DNA from: Tenacibaculum agarivorans
Lineage (GTDB): Bacteria; Bacteroidota; Bacteroidia; Flavobacteriales; Flavobacteriaceae
Assembly (NCBI RefSeq): GCF_001936575.1
Contig: NZ_MSMP01000042.1
Span: 1 to 39,574, forward strand
Reading direction: 5' to 3'
Length of the DNA: 39,574 nucleotides
Part shown: one piece after another, positions 15,801 through 23,905 of the stretch
How the letters are laid out: each line of letters opens with the position of its first letter
How positions within the stretch are numbered: position 1 is the first letter of the stretch
The notes under the pieces: generated by a model
Databases searched by the model: none
Seen by the model: only the letters and a program-made list of their open reading frames with translations
What the model was told of the DNA's origin: nothing
Made by a program: the position numbers and the translations under genes

Positions 15801-17681
15801 TTAGAATGTATAGTTTATGTTTAAATTATAGTTAATACCTGGCATAGGTCTATTCTGAATGATTACATAATCTGTATTGAAAAGGTTGTTCACCTTTCCC
15901 CCTATGCTCATGTTTTGTTTTTCTGTTTTTATGAAATTATAACGTAATCCTATATTTGAGACATTAAAATTATCAACTACAAAATCTTCATGATTACTTT
16001 CTGTAGTATAAATTTTTCCGTTGAATAGGTTTTGATAAAAAATTGATAAACGTTTATAGCTAACACTCACATTAGTATTAGCAATATGCTTAGGTACAAA
16101 TGGAAGTGATTTTTCTGTGTTCTTATTTGTAGCATCTACATAGGTATAGTTCATAGAAAAATTTGTTGCAAATTGATCTAAAAAGCTGTGACTAAAATTA
16201 AAAGATGCTTCAATACCTTGATTCAGTGTTTCTTCAATATTTACAGGTGTCCATACTCCAGGTCTATTTGGGTCTCCTCCTGGCATCCAAACGATATTAT
16301 CTTCTGTGTTGATAGTAAAGTAAGCTATATCTAAATTGACTTTTTTCGATTGATATCCAATTCCTACTTCTCCTTGTAACGAAGTTTCAGGAACTAAATC
16401 CAGATTACCTTGTCCTGGCCAAAACAGATCATTATAGGTTGGGACCCTATAATTTCTAGAAGTATTTGCTCGTAAAAAGAAATGAGAAATAGGTTTCAAC
16501 TTAAAACCAAAAGCATAACTCAATGGAACGTCAAAATCAGAATTGTAATCTTTTCGCACTTTTATATCGTAAGAAAAACTACGTTTAAGATTGTGGTTAA
16601 AAATCAGTGACTGGGAAAACTCTTGTCTGTTTCTCTCTGAAATTTGATCTGTTCTACCATATACGCTTTCAAAACGTGTGTTTGAACTAAGCGTAGCCTG
16701 TAGAGAAGGGAATGTATAATCTATCGTTACATCTGCAAAAATCCGATCTGAACTTCCAAAATTAAAAGCATCTAACTCCTTATCGTCAAAATACTTGTAC
16801 TTTTGAAATAAATAGGCTAATCTTGTAGTTAAACGTAGATTATTTTTTTTAAACTGTAGTGATAATAAATTTCTTTGATTGATATCTTGATACTTATCAT
16901 TAGCTGCTGTAGGATTAGGTAGCTCTCCTGATAAAAGTCGATCTCCTAAATAATAAGTCGTAAAAAACTCTAATACTAATGCATCAGAAAACTTATATGC
17001 ATTTGAAAAGTTGATAGTGTAATTATCATACGCCCCATTGGCATTTCTAAACTCTGAATTTAAAAATGGATAATCATTATCTGAACCATTATAAGAAATT
17101 CCAAAGTTTGCTGCGTATGTTTTAGACTGGTACTTTAATTTATATAAACTATTGATGGTAGCAAAACTGCCAAAAGTACCTACCAATTGATTTTTAAATT
17201 TCTTTTCTTCATTAAATTTTAAAATATCGTTTAAGTGTATGGTTCCACCAATAGCTCCCGAGCCAAACTCTATACTTCCTCCTCCACTACGAACATTTAA
17301 TTCATCATATAAACCTACAGTTAATGAGTTAAACCCTGTTTGTCCATTATTTATCGAATTGATATTAATTCCGTTCCATAACACTGCAGTATTAGAGGAG
17401 CTTGTTCCTCTAAATCTTGCAGAACTGGTACCACCAACACCGTGTTCTCTTAAATATAATGACGTATTATAACGTAATAAAGAAGTAAACGATTCTAAAT
17501 TATTAACAATAATAGAATCATTGATAGTAGTAACCTTTAATGCGGTAGAATTTCTAACTAACCTTTTATTAGCTTGAACAACTACTTCATTGAGTTGGTT
17601 GTTAGTAATAGTGTCTTTCTGTGCATATACTTCAATGTAAATTGCACAAAAACAAATAATCGAAAATAAAACTTGCTTCAT
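15801..17681 (-). CDS. btuB: BtuB-like TonB-dependent cobalamin receptor
   Basis: Outer-membrane receptor that imports corrinoids using TonB/ExbBD energy. The protein is 626 aa with a signal peptide (cut after about VYAQ). The plug domain contains FRGTSSSNTAVLWNGI and GAIGGTIHL, and a 22-strand barrel follows, ending in the aromatic C-terminus NYTF needed for Bam recognition. The length is typical of BtuB and much shorter than SusC-type receptors. A cobalamin riboswitch lies directly upstream, which is the strongest evidence for the substrate. The next gene downstream encodes the BtuG-like lipoprotein. Confidence 0.9.
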   Translation of the reverse strand: MKQVLFSIICFCAIYIEVYAQKDTITNNQLNEVVVQANKRLVRNSTALKVTTINDSIIVNNLESFTSLLRYNTSLYLREHGVGGTSSARFRGTSSSNTAVLWNGININSINNGQTGFNSLTVGLYDELNVRSGGGSIEFGSGAIGGTIHLNDILKFNEEKKFKNQLVGTFGSFATINSLYKLKYQSKTYAANFGISYNGSDNDYPFLNSEFRNANGAYDNYTINFSNAYKFSDALVLEFFTTYYLGDRLLSGELPNPTAANDKYQDINQRNLLSLQFKKNNLRLTTRLAYLFQKYKYFDDKELDAFNFGSSDRIFADVTIDYTFPSLQATLSSNTRFESVYGRTDQISERNRQEFSQSLIFNHNLKRSFSYDIKVRKDYNSDFDVPLSYAFGFKLKPISHFFLRANTSRNYRVPTYNDLFWPGQGNLDLVPETSLQGEVGIGYQSKKVNLDIAYFTINTEDNIVWMPGGDPNRPGVWTPVNIEETLNQGIEASFNFSHSFLDQFATNFSMNYTYVDATNKNTEKSLPFVPKHIANTNVSVSYKRLSIFYQNLFNGKIYTTESNHEDFVVDNFNVSNIGLRYNFIKTEKQNMSIGGKVNNLFNTDYVIIQNRPMPGINYNLNINYTF

Positions 17682-17733
17682 TATATGCCCTATAAAAACC
17701 TTTATCCCGAAGGTTTGTTATCCCATAATTTTT

Positions 17734-17870
17734 GGCAGGTCTCCTGGCTTGCGTCATGTAACTTACCTTCCCGCTTACGCAGTGGTTAAAAGTATGTAGT
17801 TACTAGCTTTATAGCTTACAGTTGCGGGAACAGCTTCGGTTTTACACCGAATTCCCTTTTAATTTATTCC
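17734..17870 (-). promoter_or_regulatory. Cobalamin (adenosylcobalamin) riboswitch
   Basis: On the minus strand the conserved blocks appear in order: GGTGTAAAACCGAAGCTG, CCCGCAACTGTAA, CACTG, GGGAAGG, and the B12 box GCCAGGAGACCTGCC at the 3' end. The element ends 52 bases before the btuB start, so the expression platform lies in 17682-17733, where a small stem CCTT / AAGG is visible at 17699-17713. With B12 bound, expression of the receptor operon should fall. Confidence 0.95.
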
Positions 17871-17901
17871 AATGAAATTGAAATAAAACCAAAAATCGAG
17901 G

Positions 17902-17909
17902 CAAATTTA
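17902..17909 (-). promoter_or_regulatory. Candidate btuB promoter, -7 element
   Basis: TAAATTTG on the minus strand, a perfect TAnnTTTG match, lies about 30 bases before the riboswitch, where a transcription start for the aptamer is needed. No convincing -33 TTG is seen. Confidence 0.45.
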
Positions 17910-18075
17910 TAGTATAATTATAAATTAACCATCATAAATCGTTATAATTTCCGGGTTTAACATTTTATGTTTCTTATTCTTTATGAATAGTCGTAATGAA
18001 TTATTTACTTTTAAAGATTCTATATCTCACCTTCTAATTAAGTAAACATAGCTAGAAAATTCTTTATTTAGTATT

Positions 18076-18114
18076 AAAAAAGGAATTATTACTTTTCATA
18101 ATAATTCCTTTTTT
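18076..18114 (-). terminator. Terminator of the NmrA-like gene
   Basis: A 16-bp perfect stem AAAAAAGGAATTATTA / TAATAATTCCTTTTTT with a 7-nt loop begins 22 bases past the stop. Confidence 0.9.
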
Positions 18115-18136
18115 AATTTGTAGCTAAACAATAATT

Positions 18137-19003
18137 TTAAGATAGCTCCCATTTCACAGATGCTGCCCAATCATCTAATGTTTGTGGCTGTACATTTAGT
18201 ATCTCATTGGTTTTTGCAAAATCTTTAGAGATTAAATATTCATTTTTATCGGCAACATAACGATAAAGATTAGAAATTTCTCTTGCTGGAATTTCTCCAA
18301 AGGCAGGAGTCAATTGCTGCTCAAAATCGTCTGGAGATACTCCAACAAAATTTACTGTTTTTCCTATTTGGTTCGAAATTGCGTCTGCTATTTCTTCACC
18401 TGTAACCACATTTCCTCCAATTGGTAATGTTTGCCCAGCTAATTCAGGCTTTTCTATTGCAGAGGCAGTATATTTACCTAAATCAGCATGACTGATCCAA
18501 GGGGTTTTAGAACCTGATGCTACTGGATAAGGCACAATATTATTGTTTAAAATTACTGGAATAGACCATGGCGCTGCTAAATTGTCCAAGTATACATCTG
18601 GCATTAAAGTAATAACATTTAGTTCAGCATTATCAAACTGTTCTTTCAATTCTCTTTTTAAATCAAGACTATCAAAACCATTATTCGACTCAGGTAAATC
18701 AAAATTAGTATTATATACTACAAGATCTATATTTTGCTTTTCTGCTGCTTTTATAAAATTCGCAACATAATTTTTAGCTTCTTTTTCATCAAAAACTAAA
18801 GGTAAGGTAAATACAGCTGCATCAGTTCCTTTTAATGCTGCTTCTATACTTTCTACATCATTTAAGTCTCCTTTAAAAATCTCAATTTTATTTAACATTT
18901 TTTCAGAACGTGAAATGGTAGTTACATTATGACCTTTAGAAATCATAGCTTTAGCTATATTTCCCCCTTGAGCACCTGTTGCACCTGATACAAATATTTT
19001 CAT
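18137..19003 (-). CDS. NmrA-like NAD(P)-binding oxidoreductase
   Basis: A 288-aa protein of the atypical short-chain dehydrogenase (NmrA/HSCARG-like) group. The N-terminal dinucleotide-binding loop is GATGAQGGN (residues 7-15), followed by SRSEK, where an arginine after the second strand favours NADP(H). The YxxxK catalytic pair of classical SDRs is not evident, as in NmrA-type proteins, which may sense redox state or reduce quinones (compare QOR2). It is divergent from an HxlR regulator, a pairing that usually indicates control of a detoxification gene by its neighbour. Full length, with its own promoter and terminator. Confidence 0.88.
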   Translation of the reverse strand: MKIFVSGATGAQGGNIAKAMISKGHNVTTISRSEKMLNKIEIFKGDLNDVESIEAALKGTDAAVFTLPLVFDEKEAKNYVANFIKAAEKQNIDLVVYNTNFDLPESNNGFDSLDLKRELKEQFDNAELNVITLMPDVYLDNLAAPWSIPVILNNNIVPYPVASGSKTPWISHADLGKYTASAIEKPELAGQTLPIGGNVVTGEEIADAISNQIGKTVNFVGVSPDDFEQQLTPAFGEIPAREISNLYRYVADKNEYLISKDFAKTNEILNVQPQTLDDWAASVKWELS

Positions 19004-19030
19004 CTTTACTTTTAGTTTTAATTACGAATA

Positions 19031-19062
19031 CAAATTTAGTACCTTTACTATCTAAAAGTCAA
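19031..19062 (-). promoter_or_regulatory. Promoter of the NmrA-like gene
   Basis: On the minus strand TTG (19062-19060), a 21-nt spacer and TAAATTTG (19038-19031) match the Bacteroidota consensus. A half-site of the putative HxlR operator lies within the spacer. Confidence 0.6.
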
Positions 19063-19106
19063 GCACATACTAAATAGTAAGGTACTTACTTAAAAGTTAG
19101 TAATAC
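19039..19106. promoter_or_regulatory. Putative HxlR operator cluster
   Basis: Two related inverted repeats lie between the divergent genes. GTACCTTTACTAT (19039-19051) is mirrored by ATAGTAAGGTAC (19074-19085), and TTACT (19086-19090) is mirrored by AGTAA (19099-19103). HxlR proteins bind such sites as dimers. The first arm overlaps the promoter spacer of the NmrA-like gene, so binding should repress it; the rightmost arms are close to the HxlR start, which suits autoregulation. Confidence 0.6.
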
Positions 19107-19122
19107 TATAAATCAATATTTT

Positions 19123-19452
19123 ATGATTGATAAAAATGAGAAAAAAAATAATTCTTGTCCGGTTAGCTCTGCTATGAACGTTATAGGTGGAAAATGGAGT
19201 ATGCAAATTATTTTTCAAATTGGAAGGGAGAAAAAAAGATTTGGAGAATTAAAACGATTGATTCCAGCTATAAGTGAGAAAATGCTTATTCAAGAACTAA
19301 AAAAACTAACTGAAGCTTCAATTCTTCATAGAAAAGCATACAAAGAAATTCCACCAAAAGTAGAATATTCTCTTACCGATAGAGGGATAAAAACCCTACC
19401 TATTATTGACCAAATTGCTGCATTTGGTAATGAACTTATTGACGAAATATGA
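19123..19452 (+). CDS. HxlR-family transcriptional regulator
   Basis: A 109-aa single-domain winged-helix regulator. The family hallmarks are present: an N-terminal CPV motif with Cys12, IGGKWSMQIIFQI, RFGELKRLIPAISEKML, and the wing region YSLTDRGIKTLPI. In relatives such as YodB, HypR and QorR the N-terminal cysteine senses electrophiles or disulfide stress, which fits a divergent quinone-oxidoreductase-like partner. Probable repressor of itself and the NmrA-like gene. Confidence 0.92.
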   Translation: MIDKNEKKNNSCPVSSAMNVIGGKWSMQIIFQIGREKKRFGELKRLIPAISEKMLIQELKKLTEASILHRKAYKEIPPKVEYSLTDRGIKTLPIIDQIAAFGNELIDEI

Positions 19453-19571
19453 TAATTGATGGATTTCTATAATACATCTAACTGATTTTTAAAAAGTAGA
19501 ATTTATAAAGGTGTAATTCCAGTTTATCTTTTTAGTATATTAGTAATAATTAACCAAATACATTTAAAATC

Positions 19572-19751
19572 ATGTTTACAAACATTTCAAAACTAGGTAC
19601 ACCATTAACAAAATCTGAGCAACAATTGGTAAAAGGAGCTTTTTTTCTAGCTCGTTGTCGCACTGATAGAGATTGTGATTCACTAAGCTCAAGACCTCCT
19701 TTTGAATATGAAAAATTCTTCTGTTTTAGAGGATATTGCCAAATTCATTAA
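19572..19751 (+). CDS. Small Cys-containing leader peptide
   Basis: A 59-aa reading frame. Residues 12-23 read LTKSEQQLVKGA, closely resembling the leader LSKAQQQEVNGG of the peptide at 6402 and matching the L-[ST]-K-x-x-Q-Q-x-V-x-G-[GA] pattern, with Gly-Ala in place of Gly-Gly. The following 36 residues carry four cysteines (29, 35, 51, 56) in CRTDRDC and FCFRGYC, suggesting two disulfides after export. A hairpin terminator follows 11 bases after the stop, supporting a real transcript. Function unknown; a secreted bacteriocin-like or signalling peptide is possible. Confidence 0.65.
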   Translation: MFTNISKLGTPLTKSEQQLVKGAFFLARCRTDRDCDSLSSRPPFEYEKFFCFRGYCQIH

Positions 19752-19762
19752 AAGTTAATGGT

Positions 19763-19800
19763 AAACCACTTTATTACAGCTAGTAAAGTGGTTTGTTTTG
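19763..19800 (+). terminator. Terminator of the small leader-peptide gene
   Basis: 11-bp perfect stem AAACCACTTTA / TAAAGTGGTTT with a 10-nt loop and a T-rich tail. Confidence 0.8.
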
Positions 19801-19930
19801 GTAATTTATTCTGAAAAATATTTTGTTTTACGATTTCGTTAACTATACCTCATCAACTACAAATCATAAACTACCCTTCCTTTATTTCAACAAAAATTAT
19901 AATCTTTGCTATCAATTAAGTCAATGTAAA

Positions 19931-20434
19931 ATGATATACTACATAAGTGGTGGTGAACGATCTGGAAAAAGTAGATATGCACAAGAACTTGCAGAGTCTT
20001 TAGCTGACAATCCGTATTATTTGGCCACTTCAAGAATTTGGGATGAAACTTTTAAACAACGTGTACAGCGTCATATTTCTGAAAGAGATGAGCGATGGAC
20101 CACCATTGAAGAAGAGAAAAATATAAGCGCTGTAATTCCTCCTAATAGTACAGTAGTTGTAGATTGTGTTACGTTATGGTTGACAAATTTTTTCACAGAT
20201 ACTGATTATAATGTAGAAGTTTGTTTACAACTTGCTAGAGAAGAAATTCTAAAGCTATCGGAATTAGATTCAACTATTATTATCATTTCTAACGAAATTG
20301 GAATGGGTTTACATGCTCAAACTAAATCCGGAAGACAGTTTACAGAACTTCAAGGTTGGGTTAATCAGTTTATTGCACAGAAAGCTGACAAAGCCACTTT
20401 TATGGTTTCTGGCCTGCCTTTAACTTTAAAATAA
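19931..20434 (+). CDS. cobU: Adenosylcobinamide kinase / guanylyltransferase
   Basis: Phosphorylates adenosylcobinamide and activates it as the GDP derivative in nucleotide-loop assembly of B12. The start at 19931 gives MIYYISGGERSGKSRYA, placing the P-loop GGERSGKS at residues 7-14 as in the family; an in-frame start at 19823 adds 36 unrelated residues and is rejected. Also visible are the RVQRH region carrying the His of the guanylylation segment, VVDCVTLWLTN and SNEIGMG. The length of 167 aa is normal. A weak promoter-like AATCTTTG sits at 19901-19908. First gene of cobU-cobT-cobS-cobC-btuF. Confidence 0.94.
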   Translation: MIYYISGGERSGKSRYAQELAESLADNPYYLATSRIWDETFKQRVQRHISERDERWTTIEEEKNISAVIPPNSTVVVDCVTLWLTNFFTDTDYNVEVCLQLAREEILKLSELDSTIIIISNEIGMGLHAQTKSGRQFTELQGWVNQFIAQKADKATFMVSGLPLTLK

Positions 20435-20440
20435 AAATAG

Positions 20441-21472
20441 ATGATTACACCCATCTCTACTACGCTGGTAACAGAGTTACAAAAGAAAATAGATTTTAAA
20501 ACTAAGCCTATTGGCTCTTTAGGAACTCTTGAAAAAATTGCCTTACAAATTGGTCAAATACAAAACACATTGACTCCTGAATTACATCAACCTGCTGTAG
20601 TCGTTTTTGCTGGGGATCATGGTATTGTAAAAAATAAACCTATAAGCCCTTACCCGCAAGAAGTAACCCAACAAATGGTGCTAAATTTTGTACAAGGCGG
20701 AGCAGCTATTAATGTTTTTTGTAAGCAACACAATATTGAACTCTTTATTGTAGATGCTGGAGTGAATGGCACTTTTGATTATACTACTCACCTTTTAAAT
20801 CATAAAATAGCTTCGGGTACTTCAGATTATTCAGAAGGAAAAGCTATGTCTGTTGAAGCTTGTGAAACTGCTTTAGATGCAGGTAGAAATGTGATTCAAC
20901 AATTGCATTTACAAGGCACCAACATTGTTGGTTTTGGAGAAATGGGGATTGGAAATACTTCTGCTGCTGCTTTATTAATGAGTTACTTTACCAATACTCC
21001 AATTGAAAATTGTGTTGGAAAAGGTACTGGTTTAGATGACAAAGGTGTACATACTAAAGGAGAAATTTTAAGCGAAGTATTTGATTTTCATAAGGATCAA
21101 ATTGAAACCCCAATAGATGCATTAGTTAGTTTTGGAGGTTTTGAAATTGTGATGTTATGTGGTGCTATGTTAGAAGCTGCTCGTTTACAAATGACTGTTT
21201 TAATTGATGGCTTTATTGTGACTTCTGCTCTATTAGCTGCTCATGCTATCGACAACAATATACTGGACTATTGTATATTCTCTCACACCTCTGGAGAACA
21301 AGGGCATGAAAAAATGTTATCTCATTTACAAGTTTCTCCTATTCTTAATTTAGGAATGCGATTAGGTGAAGGTTCTGGTGTTGCTGTTGCATACCCTATA
21401 ATACAATCGGCTGTTAATTTTTTAAATGAAATGGCTACGTTTGAAAGTGCTAATGTTTCTGAAGCGAATTAG
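20441..21472 (+). CDS. cobT: Nicotinate-nucleotide--dimethylbenzimidazole phosphoribosyltransferase
   Basis: Transfers phosphoribose from nicotinate mononucleotide to the lower-ligand base (for example dimethylbenzimidazole), giving alpha-ribazole phosphate. The protein is 343 aa, typical length. Landmarks: KPIGSLGTLE near the N-terminus, FAGDHGIV, GEMGIGNTS, and the catalytic glutamate in LGEGSGVA near the C-terminus. It starts 6 bases after cobU, so translation is likely coupled. Which lower base is used cannot be read from the sequence. Confidence 0.96.
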   Translation: MITPISTTLVTELQKKIDFKTKPIGSLGTLEKIALQIGQIQNTLTPELHQPAVVVFAGDHGIVKNKPISPYPQEVTQQMVLNFVQGGAAINVFCKQHNIELFIVDAGVNGTFDYTTHLLNHKIASGTSDYSEGKAMSVEACETALDAGRNVIQQLHLQGTNIVGFGEMGIGNTSAAALLMSYFTNTPIENCVGKGTGLDDKGVHTKGEILSEVFDFHKDQIETPIDALVSFGGFEIVMLCGAMLEAARLQMTVLIDGFIVTSALLAAHAIDNNILDYCIFSHTSGEQGHEKMLSHLQVSPILNLGMRLGEGSGVAVAYPIIQSAVNFLNEMATFESANVSEAN

Positions 21473-21498
21473 GAGTCAATAATAAATGAAAACTTAGA

Positions 21499-22263
21499 AT
21501 GAAAAAACAAATCCATTATTTTTTAACTGCTGTTTTATTTTTTACAAGAATTCCTTGTCCGAAATGGGTAGATCATTCTCCTGAAGCACTAAATAAAAGT
21601 AGCCGTTATTTTCCATTAGTTGGAATGTTGGTAGGTGGTATTGCTGCTTTGGTATATTATGGATGTACATTTATTTTTTCTCCTGAAATTTCTTTAGTGT
21701 TAAGCATGATAAGTTCTGTATGGACAACTGGTGCTTTTCACGAAGATGGCTTTGCAGATACTTGTGACGGATTTGGTGGTGGCTGGACCAAAGAAAAAAT
21801 TCTCACCATTATGAAAGATTCCCGTCTAGGAACTTTTGGTGTTATTGGATTGTTGAGTATTTTAAGCCTGAAGTTTTTAAGTTTACAAGCACTTTCTTCA
21901 CAAATTAATATTCCTATAGTTTTAATTGCTGGTCATGCCATTAGTCGATTTATAGCTACTATTTTATTATATACTCATGAATATGTTAGAGATATAGATA
22001 CTTCTAAAATTAAACCTACTACAAAGCAAATGAGTACAACATCACTCATTATTGCTGCTTTTTTTGGAATTTTACCACTATTTCTTTTTCAAAACCTTTT
22101 TGTATTTCTTTCCATCATCCCTTTAGTAATTGTGTATGCATACATGGGACATTTTTTTAAGAAATGGATTGGTGGACAAACAGGAGATTGTGCAGGTGCG
22201 CTACAACAAGTAGCAGAAGTTGTTTTTTATATTTCTTTACTGGTACTATGGAAATTATTTTAG
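21499..22263 (+). CDS. cobS: Adenosylcobinamide-GDP ribazoletransferase (cobalamin synthase)
   Basis: Integral inner-membrane enzyme that joins AdoCbi-GDP and alpha-ribazole (phosphate) to make cobalamin (phosphate). 254 aa with about six hydrophobic segments and the signature AFHEDGFADTCDGFGGGW carrying the metal-binding acidic residues. The C-terminus overlaps the start of cobC by 16 bases. Starts 26 bases after cobT. Confidence 0.95.
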   Translation: MKKQIHYFLTAVLFFTRIPCPKWVDHSPEALNKSSRYFPLVGMLVGGIAALVYYGCTFIFSPEISLVLSMISSVWTTGAFHEDGFADTCDGFGGGWTKEKILTIMKDSRLGTFGVIGLLSILSLKFLSLQALSSQINIPIVLIAGHAISRFIATILLYTHEYVRDIDTSKIKPTTKQMSTTSLIIAAFFGILPLFLFQNLFVFLSIIPLVIVYAYMGHFFKKWIGGQTGDCAGALQQVAEVVFYISLLVLWKLF

Positions 22264-22781
22264 TTCGACATACCACTCCTGATATAGAAAAAGGTGTTTG
22301 TTATGGACAAGCAGACATTGATGTAACCACTTCTTTTAGTGAAGAAATTCAACCTATTTTAAGTGAATTGGATTCATATACTTTTGATAAAGTATACGCA
22401 AGTCCTTTACAACGGTGTGAAAAACTAGCAAAAAAAATTAGTGCTGAAGTTATTTTTGACAACCGATTAAAAGAATTGGATTTCGGAAATTGGGAACTAC
22501 TAAAATGGGATGATATTCCTGCTGAAGAACTAAATCCATGGATGAAAAACTTTGTAGAAGTTCCAGCAACTAATGGAGAGTCTTATTTAGATTTATATAA
22601 TCGAGTGCTAGACTTTTTAAATGAAATAACCTCTACTCGTCATAACTCAAATATTGTAATTGTTACACATGCTGGTGTTATGCGCAGCATCTGGGCATAC
22701 TACAATACTATCCCTTTACATAAAACGTTTGATCTCAAGCTAACTTATGGTCAAATATTAAAAATAACAATCAGCAAATAA
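22248..22781 (+). CDS. cobC: Alpha-ribazole phosphatase-like histidine phosphatase
   Basis: Histidine phosphatase superfamily member that dephosphorylates alpha-ribazole phosphate or cobalamin phosphate. The start at 22248 gives MEIILVRHTTPD, putting the catalytic RH at residues 7-8 as in the family, and overlaps cobS by 16 bases; an in-frame start at 22164 would add 28 residues that are simply cobS read in another frame. The other active-site pieces are SPLQRCEKLA, the acidic segment ELDFGNWE and THAGVMR. 177 aa. The stop overlaps the btuF start by one base. Confidence 0.9.
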   Translation: MEIILVRHTTPDIEKGVCYGQADIDVTTSFSEEIQPILSELDSYTFDKVYASPLQRCEKLAKKISAEVIFDNRLKELDFGNWELLKWDDIPAEELNPWMKNFVEVPATNGESYLDLYNRVLDFLNEITSTRHNSNIVIVTHAGVMRSIWAYYNTIPLHKTFDLKLTYGQILKITISK

Positions 22782-23905
22782 TGATGACCCGATTACTACA
22801 ATACATCACACCATTTTTACTTTTCCTTTTATGCATTCAGTGTAAACAAGAAAAAGAAAAAACAGTGGTAACTCAGCAGAAAACTTCTTCTGTTACTTAT
22901 GCAAAAGGATTCGATATTAGTAAAGAAAACGGTAAAACTTATCTTATTCTAAAAAAGGTATTTCAAAATCATAAAGAACCTTTTACATATCTACTCTCTG
23001 ATCATAATGACATTAAAAACAACACACTAAAAGTTCCTATGGAAAGATTGGTAGCTACCAGCACTAGCCATATTCCTATGATTGAATTGCTAGGAGCTCA
23101 AGATAAAATTGTTGGATTTCCGCACTCAAAATATATTTCTTCTGAAAAAACAAGAAAGCGTATTGATGATGGAGACATTATCGAATTAGGTTCTGAACAA
23201 AGTATGAATACTGAGCTACTTATGGATTTAAATCCTGAAGTTGTCATAGGTTTCTCTCTACACCCTAATAACAAATTGTACAACAATATCAAAAAGCTTG
23301 GTATTCCTGTTGTTTTTAATGGAGAATGGTTGGAAGAAACGCCATTGGGTAGAGCTGAATGGATAAAGTTTTTTGGTATTTTATTAGGCAAAGAAAAAGA
23401 AGCAGAAGCCATTTTTAAGCAAATAGAGACGGATTATTTGACTGTACAACAACTTGCTAAAAAAACAGAAAAAAAGTATACTATTCTATCCGGTAATCTT
23501 TTTAAAGATATTTGGTATGCTCCAGCAGGCAATAGCTTTATTGCTAAATTTCTAGCAGACGCTAATTTAAATTACTTATGGGAAGATACCAAAGGTACAG
23601 GTAGTATTCAACTTAGTTTTGAAAGTGTGTTAGATAAAGCACAAGAAGCTGACTTTTGGATAGGTTGTGGTAGTTATGAAACTAAAGAAAAATTACTGCA
23701 ATTCAATAAACATTATACTCAATTTCCTCCTTTACAAAACGGAAAAACATATACCAGTGCTAGTGTGAAAGGCGCAACAGGCGGAATCAAGTATTATGAG
23801 TTTGCTCCTATTCGTCCAGATTTAGTTTTAAAAGATTTGATAAAAATTACACAACCTGAATTATTACCTGATTACCAACTTACTTTTTATAGATTGATAG
23901 AATAA
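22781..23905 (+). CDS. btuF: BtuF-like cobalamin-binding lipoprotein of an ABC importer
   Basis: A 374-aa substrate-binding protein of the TroA/PF01497 type. A hydrophobic signal sequence ends in LLCIQC, making Cys21 the likely lipid anchor, facing the periplasm. The two-lobed fold is recognisable from VATSTSHIPMIELLGAQDKIVGF, DLNPEVVIGFSL and the long linker helix after EWIKFFGILLGKEKEA. These proteins bind either Fe-siderophores or B12; placement at the end of the cobU-cobT-cobS-cobC unit with a TAATG overlap favours B12. BtuC permease and BtuD ATPase genes are not in the window, so they must be elsewhere. Confidence 0.86.
   Translation: MMTRLLQYITPFLLFLLCIQCKQEKEKTVVTQQKTSSVTYAKGFDISKENGKTYLILKKVFQNHKEPFTYLLSDHNDIKNNTLKVPMERLVATSTSHIPMIELLGAQDKIVGFPHSKYISSEKTRKRIDDGDIIELGSEQSMNTELLMDLNPEVVIGFSLHPNNKLYNNIKKLGIPVVFNGEWLEETPLGRAEWIKFFGILLGKEKEAEAIFKQIETDYLTVQQLAKKTEKKYTILSGNLFKDIWYAPAGNSFIAKFLADANLNYLWEDTKGTGSIQLSFESVLDKAQEADFWIGCGSYETKEKLLQFNKHYTQFPPLQNGKTYTSASVKGATGGIKYYEFAPIRPDLVLKDLIKITQPELLPDYQLTFYRLIE

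Larger units (their letters stand above)
17871..18136. other. Non-coding stretch upstream of the riboswitch
   Basis: Together with the riboswitch this is the gap between btuB and the NmrA-like gene. It carries the putative btuB promoter and the terminator of the NmrA-like gene. No reading frame of note. Confidence 0.6.

Noticed and set aside
19823..19930. Upstream start for cobU
   Set aside because: Adds 36 residues absent from the family and moves the P-loop away from the N-terminus.
22164..22247. Upstream start for cobC
   Set aside because: These codons are the cobS coding sequence in another frame; the RH motif must be close to the N-terminus.
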